Both the position numbers and the translations under genes were made by a program. 64,000 nt of DNA from Acidobacteriota bacterium (GTDB taxonomy: Bacteria > Acidobacteriota > Thermoanaerobaculia > Multivoradales > J023). The notes under the pieces were generated by a model. That model was given only the letters and a program-made list of their open reading frames with translations, was not told where the DNA came from and made no database searches. Within the stretch, counting starts at the first letter, position 1; each line of letters begins with the position of its first letter. Of this stretch, positions 35,933 through 43,875 are shown one piece after another. The stretch spans positions 1-64,000 of the forward strand of contig JAJCXO010000136.1 of NCBI GenBank assembly GCA_029263395.1, in the 5' to 3' direction.

Positions 35933-37042
35933 CTACAGCAACAGATTTCGTTCGATGATGGTCAGCTGACGACGAGCTGCCGCCAGGTTGGCCTGGTCAC
36001 GCTCCAGGGCGAGGTAGAGAAAGAGATCCGGAGCTGCGGTCAGCACCCGGATCAAGTGATACTGATCCTCGAGTGTGATGAGGATGTCCTCGATCGGGGT
36101 GTCGAGGCCGAGGTCCTGCACCACCTTCAGCTTGGAGCGCACCACGGCAGTGTTGCCGACACTGGCGATGTCGATGTCCAACTGCTCGCCACCACCGACT
36201 TTGCCCAAACGTTCTCCGGTCACGTGATCCATCAAGGCGACACCGATGGCGCCGGCGATGTGCATACACTCCTCGAGACTGACCGCAACCCGTACCTCCA
36301 GACGCTCTCTCTTGGGTTCGGCCGGTGAAGATGCATCTACTACAGGAGCTTCCTCAGCACCTTCGTCTTTCAGGCGCATAGCCTCGAGCAGCAGGTGGTT
36401 GAGAGGCGCACGGATGGTCTTGCGCCGTGGGGACATACCGGTATGAAGATCTAGACTGGCTCCATCTTCCCAACTCAGGATCTCGAGCGCCGCGCCGTCA
36501 CCCGAGCGCCGATCTCTGCGGGCATCCACCAGGGATCCATCACGAAACATCAGCTCGCCGACTTGCCCGTCTTTCGAAACGCGTAGCTTGCAAGTCTTGC
36601 GCTCCAGGGCAAGAAGCTGAACAAAACCAGCCAAAGTAATCCCCTCGATATGACTGCGCTGACCTTCAGCAGCAACACGGATCATCTTGATCAAGTCCGG
36701 TAAGTCGACCGGCTTTTCGACGTAGCTGAAACTGCCATAGAGGGCGATCTCGTTCTCTATCCGTGGATTGCCGAACGCAGTCACCACGATCACCGGGCGC
36801 CGCGAGCCCTGATTGCGCAAAATCAGCAGTAGCTCCAGGCCGTCCATGACCGGCATTGCAATATCGGTGATTATCACGTCCACTGGGCCTGCCTCGATCT
36901 GATCGAGGGCTTCGCGGCCGTTGGCGGCCTGCAGCACGGTGTAGTGTGGACAAGCGGTCTGGAGTACTTCGGAGGCACTGCAGCGAAAAAGGTCTTCGTC
37001 GTCGACAATCAGTACGACTGGCTGAGCTTCCAAGCGAGTCAT
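35933..37042 (-). CDS. Response regulator with DUF4388-like and Roadblock-like domains
   Basis: The protein has 369 residues. Residues 8-125 form a receiver: VDDED, phosphoacceptor Asp60 in VIITDIAMPVMDG, and Lys110 in YVEKP. Residues of about 130-220 (IEGITLAGFVQLLALERKTCKLRV) look like a DUF4388/PATAN-type domain. Residues of about 250-350 (RVAVSLEECMHIAGAIGVALMD) resemble a Roadblock/LC7 fold. No DNA-binding domain is present, so output is probably by protein contact. The ATG overlaps the stop of the upstream histidine kinase (37039-37042), so the two form a coupled two-component pair. Confidence 0.8.
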   Translation of the reverse strand: MTRLEAQPVVLIVDDEDLFRCSASEVLQTACPHYTVLQAANGREALDQIEAGPVDVIITDIAMPVMDGLELLLILRNQGSRRPVIVVTAFGNPRIENEIALYGSFSYVEKPVDLPDLIKMIRVAAEGQRSHIEGITLAGFVQLLALERKTCKLRVSKDGQVGELMFRDGSLVDARRDRRSGDGAALEILSWEDGASLDLHTGMSPRRKTIRAPLNHLLLEAMRLKDEGAEEAPVVDASSPAEPKRERLEVRVAVSLEECMHIAGAIGVALMDHVTGERLGKVGGGEQLDIDIASVGNTAVVRSKLKVVQDLGLDTPIEDILITLEDQYHLIRVLTAAPDLFLYLALERDQANLAAARRQLTIIERNLLL

Positions 37043-38529
37043 GACGAGGGGGCTTCTCGGCCAATAAATCTTTTGGGGTCTTGTCGATCGAACAGCAGAC
37101 GGGCCTCGGTGCCAGCTGTCGAGCTATCGAGCTCGATACTGCCACGCATCAGCGACAAGAGATGCCGACTGATCGCTAGTCCCAACCCGGTACCACCAGA
37201 GCGTGTCGTGTAGAAAGGCTTGAACACATGCGGCAAGTGATCGGCCGGAATACCGGGCCCATTATCCCGCACCATCAGCTCGATATGCTCACTTTGACGA
37301 TCGGCCAGGATTTCGATTTGATGATCGGCGTTACCCACGAAGGCAACCATCGCATTGCCGATCAAATTGAGCAGCACTTGATGTAGGGCTTGCGGATCGC
37401 CCCATAGCGTGTCAGCACGGTCGCTGATATGCATCCGAAGTTGCACCCCTTGGCGCTCACACTCGGATTGCGCCAAGTGTTGAAATCGCGAGAGAAAGGC
37501 CTGGACGTCGATCAACTCGGGCTTGGGTTCGTCGTACAGACTGTAACTGCGCAAAGAACGCAGCAGGGATTCGACCCGGCCAAGCTCATCTCCCATCCGT
37601 GTGAGATAGGTGCGTGCTTTGGCCAAAGGCATCGCCGCCAGGCCATCGTTCACCACTTGCAGAGCTGCCTTGACCGAGTTGATCGGATTGCCCAGCTCGT
37701 GACGAATACCTGAAAACACTACCCCAAGATGATCATGGAAATTGTGCGCTTCGGCGATCGACTCGAGACGCCGACGTTCCGTCACATCCCGCCCCACCGC
37801 CAGGAACTCGACGACGTCACCGACTCGATCACGAATCGGCGACACGGTCACGCTTACGAATCGTCGTTCAGCAACCCCTCGGCGAACGGCGTAGGCGCGC
37901 CGCCATCCTTGCCCACGGCGCAACATCTTACGGGCCCAATGAAGCTCCGTGACCTGCTCCGGCGCGCCGGGAAGCTTCCATGCGAGTTGACCGATAACTG
38001 CCTTTTGTGAAGCACTACTCCATTCGAAGTAGGCCTCATTGGCATAGCGAACGAGGCCAGATCGATCGAACAGCACCACATTGTCGGCCAACTGACCAAT
38101 CGCTTGCTCGAGGGCTCGCTGCTGGCGGCTGCGTTCGCGCTCGGCCGTCACATCGCGCTGAATGCCGAAGAAATGGGTGATGTCGCCGCCAGCATTTCGA
38201 ATCGGCTCGATATACCAGCGCATGATGAAGGGGGCACCGTCTTTTCGATAGTTGACCGCCTCACCTTCGAACGTCTCCCCAAGTTCCAAACAGGCGCGTA
38301 AGTTCCTGAGGACACGACGATCGGTCTCGGGTCCCTGCAAGAAACGGGGGTTCTGACCAACCAGCTCGGGCCACGAGTAGCCGGTCATCTCGAGGAAAGC
38401 TGGATTGGCAAAAAGGATGCGCGGCCCAGGCTCATCCAACTCGGCATCGGTCACGATAAACGCTTCGTGCAAGCGCTGGAGCGCCTCGACGAGCAGTTGC
38501 GGAGCCTCAATGAGCAGATTAGGCGTCAC
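37039..38529 (-). CDS. Hybrid-PAS histidine kinase with a cysteine-less LOV-like domain
   Basis: The protein has 496 residues from a GTG. Residues of about 17-130 form a PAS domain of LOV type: GQNPRFLQG at 58-66, VNYRKDG and FFGIQRDVT. The photoactive Cys of the NCRFLQ motif is Pro61. A second PAS covers about 140-250. The HisKA helix has GIRHELGNPINS (His277). The ATPase domain shows LLNLIGNAM (N box), DNGPGIP (G1) and GGTGLGLAISR (G2). No membrane segment is seen, so it senses a cytoplasmic signal. It should phosphorylate Asp60 of the coupled regulator. Asn93 and Gln124 of the flavin pocket are kept, but the second pocket Asn is Met103. Confidence 0.85.
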   Translation of the reverse strand: MTPNLLIEAPQLLVEALQRLHEAFIVTDAELDEPGPRILFANPAFLEMTGYSWPELVGQNPRFLQGPETDRRVLRNLRACLELGETFEGEAVNYRKDGAPFIMRWYIEPIRNAGGDITHFFGIQRDVTAERERSRQQRALEQAIGQLADNVVLFDRSGLVRYANEAYFEWSSASQKAVIGQLAWKLPGAPEQVTELHWARKMLRRGQGWRRAYAVRRGVAERRFVSVTVSPIRDRVGDVVEFLAVGRDVTERRRLESIAEAHNFHDHLGVVFSGIRHELGNPINSVKAALQVVNDGLAAMPLAKARTYLTRMGDELGRVESLLRSLRSYSLYDEPKPELIDVQAFLSRFQHLAQSECERQGVQLRMHISDRADTLWGDPQALHQVLLNLIGNAMVAFVGNADHQIEILADRQSEHIELMVRDNGPGIPADHLPHVFKPFYTTRSGGTGLGLAISRHLLSLMRGSIELDSSTAGTEARLLFDRQDPKRFIGREAPSS

Positions 38530-38600
38530 AGAGATGCCACGCTACCTCGAGCCCCAATCGGAGCTCCAGCCGAAGTCGAGCAGTCACGGGTCGCCGCCAT

Positions 38601-39884
38601 TCAAGGGCCCGGCTTGGGCGCCGGATCGGCTACTAACACGAAACGTGTCAGATGACGCAGATCTTTCACCAGCAGGCCATCTTGCACCCAAGCCGGCTGC
38701 GCCCAGACTTCGCTGGTCGCAACCTCGTAACGCGCAGCTTCCTCGAGTGCCTGGTTTTTCCAGCGCAGCACCTTCAGCTCGGCATCGGTATTCGACACCA
38801 ACAGCCAGTCCCCGGCCATCGTCAGGACGGCATTGGTGCCACCGCGACCTTCGTCTTCCCACAACACTTTGCCAGTCTCGGGATCGAGGGCGAAGAGCTG
38901 GCCCTTGCGACGATTGGAGAAGCCATAGACCCGTTCACCATCCGTCACCGGCGAGGCCATGCGCTGGGTGAGCTCTTTGTTGTGCCAGTGATCTTCGACC
39001 ACCCAACCCTTGTCCGTTTTCTTGGGCCACACCGACAGGGTACCGTTCTCGTAGTCGGAGATCAGAATCCGTTCGCCGACCACCAACGGATCGACGATGT
39101 TCTCCCGGTATTTGTCGGGATAAGGACGACTCCACAACAGATCGCCGGTGCGAGGATCAAAACCCAGAAGATCAGTCGTAGCAAACGTCACCACTTGTGA
39201 TGCCCCATCAATCTCGATCCAGAAGGGTGAAGCATAACCAGGACCTTGCCCTTCCCAACCCCACTTTTCCTTGCCGGTATGCAGATCGGCGGCAAAAAAG
39301 CGACCGGCGCGATCGTCTCCGAGGTGCGCATACACCACGCCATCAGCCACCAACGGCGACATCGACGAACCGCAGAATGTCTCCTCAGGCGCCGACTTGT
39401 CGGAATAGTCGCGGGTCCAGAGCACCTTGCCGTCTTTGGTCTGATGGCAGGAGAAACGGGCGTCGATGCCCAAGAAGCAGACCACGTCATCGGCCACAAC
39501 CGGCGTCGACTTAGGGCCTTTACCGTATTTCACTGCCGCCTGGTGCATATCGTACGGCGTCGGGAAACGATGCGTCCAACGCGTCTTGCCACTCACCAAA
39601 TCAAGCGCCATCGCCACTTCGTCGTCACCCTGTCGGGCCATCAAATAGACCGTGTCACCGGCAACCACTGGCGACGCAAAACCTTCCCCCACCTCGACTT
39701 TCCACATCTGCCGCGGTGCCTCAGGCCATGCCGACGGCACCTGGAACATCGGCGCATGGCCATCGCGCGCCACGCCCCGCCACTGCGACCAGTCTTCGGC
39801 ACTGGCGACCGGGGTCAACACGACACCGAAGATCGTCAGCCAGAGAAGCACTCGGGGAATACGTAGATTGGATCTCGAGAACAT
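38601..39884 (-). CDS. Secreted PQQ-like beta-propeller protein
   Basis: The protein has 427 residues with a signal peptide (LLWLTIFGVVLTPVASAED). The rest is built of about seven to eight blades with recurring motifs of the form 'SPVVAGDTVYL...G...ALDLVSGKTRWTH' and 'LFALDPETGKVLWED'. This is the PQQ/BamB-like repeat, and DWSQWRG is a common opening for stand-alone propellers of this kind. No dehydrogenase catalytic residues are evident, so it is more likely a binding or scaffolding protein than an enzyme. It lies 71 nt upstream of the histidine kinase on the same strand and could be cotranscribed. Confidence 0.8.
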   Translation of the reverse strand: MFSRSNLRIPRVLLWLTIFGVVLTPVASAEDWSQWRGVARDGHAPMFQVPSAWPEAPRQMWKVEVGEGFASPVVAGDTVYLMARQGDDEVAMALDLVSGKTRWTHRFPTPYDMHQAAVKYGKGPKSTPVVADDVVCFLGIDARFSCHQTKDGKVLWTRDYSDKSAPEETFCGSSMSPLVADGVVYAHLGDDRAGRFFAADLHTGKEKWGWEGQGPGYASPFWIEIDGASQVVTFATTDLLGFDPRTGDLLWSRPYPDKYRENIVDPLVVGERILISDYENGTLSVWPKKTDKGWVVEDHWHNKELTQRMASPVTDGERVYGFSNRRKGQLFALDPETGKVLWEDEGRGGTNAVLTMAGDWLLVSNTDAELKVLRWKNQALEEAARYEVATSEVWAQPAWVQDGLLVKDLRHLTRFVLVADPAPKPGP

Positions 39885-40069
39885 TCGTGGTCTCCTAAGA
39901 GGTCTGTCGTCGAGGCACAGCTATGATCGATGCATAACGATCGGTCAAGACTTAGCGGTCGTTCAAGGCTCTGCAGGCATCATACAAGACGATCTCAGGT
40001 TGACTTGGACTTCGGCGAAACCGAGCAGCAAACAACGAGGCCACCGAGGACCTTTCTCAACTATGGGCT

Positions 40070-40097
40070 CGGACAGGCGAGGCAGTCGTCATATAAT
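40070..40097 (+). promoter_or_regulatory. Promoter of the two-gene ATPase operon
   Basis: A perfect TATAAT lies at 40092-40097. CGGACA at 40070-40075 (4 of 6) is spaced 16 nt away. Transcription would start near 40104, leaving 50 nt to the ATG at 40155. This supports the short form of the first gene. The remaining 39885-40069 shows no gene. Confidence 0.6.
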
Positions 40098-40154
40098 CGC
40101 CTGCTCTCTGCGCACTCGCCTCAACTACTGAATATCCTCAGCCGAACAAACTCG

Positions 40155-40853
40155 ATGGACTGGACTGCCATGATCGGGCGCGAGAGCCCTATCGAATACG
40201 ATGCCCTGCGGGTGTTGTTGATCGTGCATCAGTTGGGGACTCGGACTTCCCGGCGTTGGACCGTCGATAGTGAACATCTACTCCAACAACTCGATCATCT
40301 GGTCCGACACCCGATCGATCTTGCTTTTGTGGTGATGGATCACATCCGCCACCAGCCCGGTACTGAAACAGCGCCACGAGATCTGCCCGCCCGCGTCCGA
40401 CGACTGCTCGATCTACCACCGCGTGCCCGCCATCGTCGCGCTATCTTCAGTCCCTTCGAGCGTGGCTCCTGGCAACGATGGGATGACGTCCTTGCCTTTC
40501 TGGGCTGCCGTGACCTGCTACGAATCTCTCCGCTGGCACCAGACGATTCGCGATTCGAGCTCACCGAAAGAGCCGTCGGCTGGCTCGAAACCACGGTTCT
40601 CGAGACTGCGGCAGGGTCTGATGCCGCAGAGTCTGATGCGGCAGGGTCTGATGCTCTGGCACGTGAACTAGAACGGTGCGCCTTACTTCGTACCGCCTTG
40701 CCTCCTCGTCTGCTGGGTGGACGGGGGCTCCTCGAGCCCCACCTGGACGGCGTCCGCTCGCGGCTAACCGCCTATCAGTCGGACGAACAACTCGACGTCG
40801 AAGACGATTTGATCGCTGGTCTGTTTCAAGCGACCTTCCTGGAGCCTCTATGA
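40155..40853 (+). CDS. Small accessory protein of an SMC-like ATPase system (middle-component-like)
   Basis: I start at ATG 40155 because a TATAAT box sits at 40092; the frame is open back to 39930. The protein has 232 residues, is soluble, and matches no family I can name with certainty. SPIEYDALRVLLIVHQLG, a run of helices and ISPLAPDDSRFELTERAVGW suggest a winged-helix-like protein. Its shape and position recall the 'middle component' paired with SMC-like ATPases in ABC-three-component defence loci, but that is inference. An AAGSD repeat (three 15-nt copies) lies near residue 155. Its stop overlaps the ATPase start (ATGA at 40850), so the two are translated together. Confidence 0.55.
   Translation: MDWTAMIGRESPIEYDALRVLLIVHQLGTRTSRRWTVDSEHLLQQLDHLVRHPIDLAFVVMDHIRHQPGTETAPRDLPARVRRLLDLPPRARHRRAIFSPFERGSWQRWDDVLAFLGCRDLLRISPLAPDDSRFELTERAVGWLETTVLETAAGSDAAESDAAGSDALARELERCALLRTALPPRLLGGRGLLEPHLDGVRSRLTAYQSDEQLDVEDDLIAGLFQATFLEPL
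40608..40652 (+). repeat. In-frame 15-nt tandem repeat, three copies
   Basis: Units 40608-40622, 40623-40637 and 40638-40652 encode AAGSD, AAESD and AAGSD within the accessory protein. Confidence 0.9.
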
Positions 40854-42907
40854 GTGCGCTCGACCGCCTCTACAACGCGTTGCACCCCTCCCTTCGAGAC
40901 ATCTCTAGGGACGAGTTTCAGGCCTGCCTACAGGGCCTCGAGTCAACTCTCGAGATGCAGCCCGAGCATCGCACCCAGCTCACGGTGCAACGCCTCCGCT
41001 TCCGGGGTGAGAAAAGCGGCGACTTTCGCTTCAGCCCGGGGGTCAATGTACTGCGGGCCGGCAACGACAAAGGTAAGTCGTCCGTCCTCAAGCTGATCCA
41101 CTTCTGTCTGACCGGCCGCAACGAGCTCAAGAAGGACGTCAACGGCTGGATCTCAGAAGTTGAGCTCTTTTTCTCCCTGGGCAGTGTCCTGCATGCCATT
41201 GCGGTCGACAAACGACGTCGACCCCAGGGGCGGCTAGTGCGCTTCGACGCAACCCTCGGGACGCCGGAGAGCAACGGTCTCAACTCGCTACACGGTCTTG
41301 ATTCGCTACACGGTCTCGACTCGATACACGGTGCTGATGTGCTGCTCGAATTCCGCAACGGCAAACAAATGCAGCACAAGCTCGAAACTTTCTTCAACAA
41401 AGCGTTCGGCCTGCGACCGTTGATGGGCACCCAAAAGGCCTCACGCAAAGACTCCGACGCGCTGCTCGACTCGACCACGTCGTATCGCGCCTACTTCCGT
41501 GGCATGTACATCAACCAAGACCTCGGCTACACCGCCCTGATCACTGATGGTATTCCCTACGGCAACCTCTTCATGAAGGTGGTCGGCATGCTGCTCGGCG
41601 TCCGCGGTATCGATGGCTTCTTCGCCGTCGAGGCACGGCGGGCACGCATCGAAAATCAGCTGGCCAAGGAGGAGCGTTACCACCGCCGCCTGGAGGAGTC
41701 CTTCGAATTGCCAGACCTGGCGTCCGTCGACGAGGAGATCGACAAGCTGGAGCAGTACGTCGACGAGCTCAAGGTCGAGCGCACCGCGGCTTTTGTCCGA
41801 GCAACATCCAACGATCTCGACCTGCGTTTGAAAGAGGTCACCGAGAAGTTGGTCGCCTTTGATGACATCCGTCAACAGACCGCCAGTCACCTGACCACTG
41901 CCGAGCTCGAGATGCAACGCCTGCAGCGCGAGGCCAACGAACTGGAAGCAGCGCTGGCCAGCCACCGAGCCTTGGCCACGATCCACCCGGATCGTTGCCC
42001 GGTGTGCGAGACACGGTTCGCCGAGCGAAGGCGGCATCAACAAACCACCGACGGCCAATGCCTGCTGTGCCACGAAGACCTCCCCTCCCAAGACGACGAT
42101 CAGGCGTTCCTGCAGATCGCCGAGCGTCGATTGCGGGAAGCTCACACATCCATGTCCACTCAGCGCCAGCGTATCGATGCCCGTCGAGCTGATCTCGACG
42201 AGCTTGATTTTCGCGCCAAGCAAAGTGCCCAGCTCAAGAGCCACCTGCAAGCCCAGTTGCGTGCCGCTCACCAGAACACCGCCGAAGTCGACCGCGAGAT
42301 CGAGCTCGAAACGCGGTACCTGGGTCGCTTGGAGGCTCAGCGTGACCAAGCGACTCGCCTGGTATCGGAAGACGGTGACGACTCCACCATGCGTCAACTG
42401 CTACGCCACAAACAGGTGCTCGATGCCGTCGTGCGTCATCTGCGTATCCAGGACGTTGACACCAACGAACGCCTCAAGCGGGAATTCGCGCGGCGAGTGC
42501 AGGAGTACTGCACCACCATCGGCTTCCCAGGACTCGAAGACATCACCTTCGATCATCAGCTCAAACCCCAAATTCGCCAGAACGGCAAGAACTACAGTTT
42601 CGAGGAGCTGAGTCCGGGCGAAAAAGTCCGCTTCGTGCTGGCGTTCTACCTCGGAATGGCCATCGCCACCGCTGAGGATCTCGAACACGGTGCACACCCC
42701 GGCCTACTGCTGATCGACTCTCCAGGCAAAGAAGAGATGGTCGTCCGCGACTTCGAAGCCGTCGTCCGTCTGCTCAGCCTGGTCGAAGAGCGCCACGCCG
42801 CCAGCATCCAGGCCATCGTCGCGACCTCGCTGCCGGCGATCAGTGCCGCCACGCCTCGCGAAAAACAATTTTTTGTCGAAAACGACGACGATCCCATGTT
42901 CAGTTGA
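40850..42907 (+). CDS. SMC/Rad50-like ABC ATPase with zinc-binding coiled-coil apex
   Basis: The start is the ATG overlapping the previous stop; the frame extends upstream only inside that gene. The protein has 685 residues. Walker A is GNDKGKSS (71-78), the ABC signature ELSPGEK (586-592) and Walker B GLLLIDSPG (618-626), where Ser replaces the usual catalytic Glu after Asp. Two long helical arms (about 260-380 and 420-555) meet at CPVC (383-386) and CLLC (404-407), a four-Cys zinc site within one chain. Such ATPases run DNA repair and anti-phage systems (Rad50, DndD, Lamassu LmuB-like). A HGLDSL hexapeptide repeat lies at about 143-161. With its coupled partner it is a candidate DNA-sensing defence or maintenance unit. 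Confidence 0.75.
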   Translation: MSALDRLYNALHPSLRDISRDEFQACLQGLESTLEMQPEHRTQLTVQRLRFRGEKSGDFRFSPGVNVLRAGNDKGKSSVLKLIHFCLTGRNELKKDVNGWISEVELFFSLGSVLHAIAVDKRRRPQGRLVRFDATLGTPESNGLNSLHGLDSLHGLDSIHGADVLLEFRNGKQMQHKLETFFNKAFGLRPLMGTQKASRKDSDALLDSTTSYRAYFRGMYINQDLGYTALITDGIPYGNLFMKVVGMLLGVRGIDGFFAVEARRARIENQLAKEERYHRRLEESFELPDLASVDEEIDKLEQYVDELKVERTAAFVRATSNDLDLRLKEVTEKLVAFDDIRQQTASHLTTAELEMQRLQREANELEAALASHRALATIHPDRCPVCETRFAERRRHQQTTDGQCLLCHEDLPSQDDDQAFLQIAERRLREAHTSMSTQRQRIDARRADLDELDFRAKQSAQLKSHLQAQLRAAHQNTAEVDREIELETRYLGRLEAQRDQATRLVSEDGDDSTMRQLLRHKQVLDAVVRHLRIQDVDTNERLKREFARRVQEYCTTIGFPGLEDITFDHQLKPQIRQNGKNYSFEELSPGEKVRFVLAFYLGMAIATAEDLEHGAHPGLLLIDSPGKEEMVVRDFEAVVRLLSLVEERHAASIQAIVATSLPAISAATPREKQFFVENDDDPMFS
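41276..41329 (+). repeat. In-frame 18-nt tandem repeat, three copies
   Basis: Units 41276-41293, 41294-41311 and 41312-41329 encode GLNSLH, GLDSLH and GLDSIH in the N-terminal lobe of the ATPase. Confidence 0.9.
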
Positions 42908-42969
42908 GCCAACTTCTGGTCCTCGGCGCCCCGTCCGAGGGTGAAACAGGTGCTCCTCACCGTCCCGAA

Positions 42970-43137
42970 ACCACGATTTACGCTCGATTGCACTCTCCTG
43001 ACGGTCAAGAGACCACGATTTACGCTCGATTGCACTCTCCTGACGGTCAAGAGACCACGATTTACGCTCGATTGCACTCTCCTGACGGTCAAGAGACCAC
43101 GATTTACGCTCGATTGCACTCTCCTAACGGCCAGGAG
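42970..43137. repeat. 42-nt tandem repeat, four copies
   Basis: Copies at 42970-43011, 43012-43053 and 43054-43095 are identical; the copy at 43096-43137 differs at three bases and a degenerate fifth begins at 43138. The array follows the ATPase stop by 62 nt. Because 42 is a multiple of three, frames stay open on both strands. The plus frame from a TTG overlapping the ATPase stop (42904-43203) would encode four ETTIYARLHSPDGQ units. I cannot show that it is translated. There are no spacers, so it is not CRISPR. Confidence 0.9.
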
Positions 43138-43199
43138 ACCATAATCGACGCTCGACCGTGCGTTTTCACCCGGCCTCTCACTGCGTTCTTGGACAACTT

Positions 43200-43802
43200 C
43201 TAACGACGGCGCTTGAACGACCAGGTGAAGACGAAGCGCGAGACTTCGGTGCCGTCCGGCATGCGCCCCACCGTCTCGACCTGGGCAGTGGCCGGCTCGC
43301 CGGTAGCGAGGGTCTCCCGGACGGCGGCAAAAATTTTCGGACCGTCTTCACAGGTGAAAACGGTCCGCGCCGTCGCCTTTTTGCCAAAGCTCGCTTCGAG
43401 CCCGGTAATCAACATCGCGACCGAGGTCGGTGCTTGCTCAATCGCCAACATCGCCAACGCACCGGTGGATAACTCGGCTGCCATCGATTGGGCGGCGAAG
43501 TAGATCGAACGGAAGGGATTGGTGCTGCGCCAGCCATAGGGCACCGAGGTCTGACAATGTTCAGCATCCAACGCGCGCAGACGCAGTCCAGCAAACAACC
43601 CGAGCGGCATCTTCACCAACATGAAGCCCCGCATCAAAAATGGATTCAGCATCCGACGACGGACCTGATCCATCTTGCCAAGGTCCAAATCGCTAGACTT
43701 CAAGTCGCCAGACTTCAAATCGCCAGAGTCCAGGTCGGAGTCTAGGTCGGAGTCCAACTCGGCACGGGTCGATGGCAGCGTGGCACTCTCAGAGACCGAC
43801 AT
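43200..43802 (-). CDS. DUF4442-type hotdog-fold protein
   Basis: The ATG at 43802 has AAGGAG 7 nt upstream and is preferred to the ATG at 43850. The protein has 200 residues. After a repetitive acidic linker (SDLDSGDLKS), residues of about 45-200 match the DUF4442/PaaI-like hotdog family: NPFLMRGFMLVKMPLGLFAGL, WRSTNPFRSIYFAAQSMAAE, and strands ending in FTWSFKRR. Hotdog proteins of this type are usually thioesterases or acyl-binding proteins; the catalytic residue is not evident here. It is transcribed towards the 42-nt repeat and the ATPase operon. Confidence 0.75.
   Translation of the reverse strand: MSVSESATLPSTRAELDSDLDSDLDSGDLKSGDLKSSDLDLGKMDQVRRRMLNPFLMRGFMLVKMPLGLFAGLRLRALDAEHCQTSVPYGWRSTNPFRSIYFAAQSMAAELSTGALAMLAIEQAPTSVAMLITGLEASFGKKATARTVFTCEDGPKIFAAVRETLATGEPATAQVETVGRMPDGTEVSRFVFTWSFKRRR
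43687..43755 (-). repeat. In-frame 15-nt and 12-nt tandem repeats
   Basis: Three 15-nt units (43687-43701, 43702-43716, 43717-43731) are followed by two 12-nt units (43732-43743, 43744-43755). They encode the SGDLK and SDLD repeats of the DUF4442 protein's linker. Confidence 0.85.
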
Positions 43803-43875
43803 ACGTCCACTCCTTGCGGTTGTTCGTCCCCTAGGGAGGACGCCGATCATACACCGCTAGCCAAACTCGTAGGTG

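Noticed and set aside
41441-42397. Long minus-strand ORF opposite the SMC-like ATPase (318 codons)
   Set aside because: The plus strand carries intact Walker A, signature, Walker B and zinc motifs; the antisense product matches nothing.
42970-43137. Possible CRISPR array
   Set aside because: The 42-nt units abut one another and have no unique spacers; no cas genes are present.
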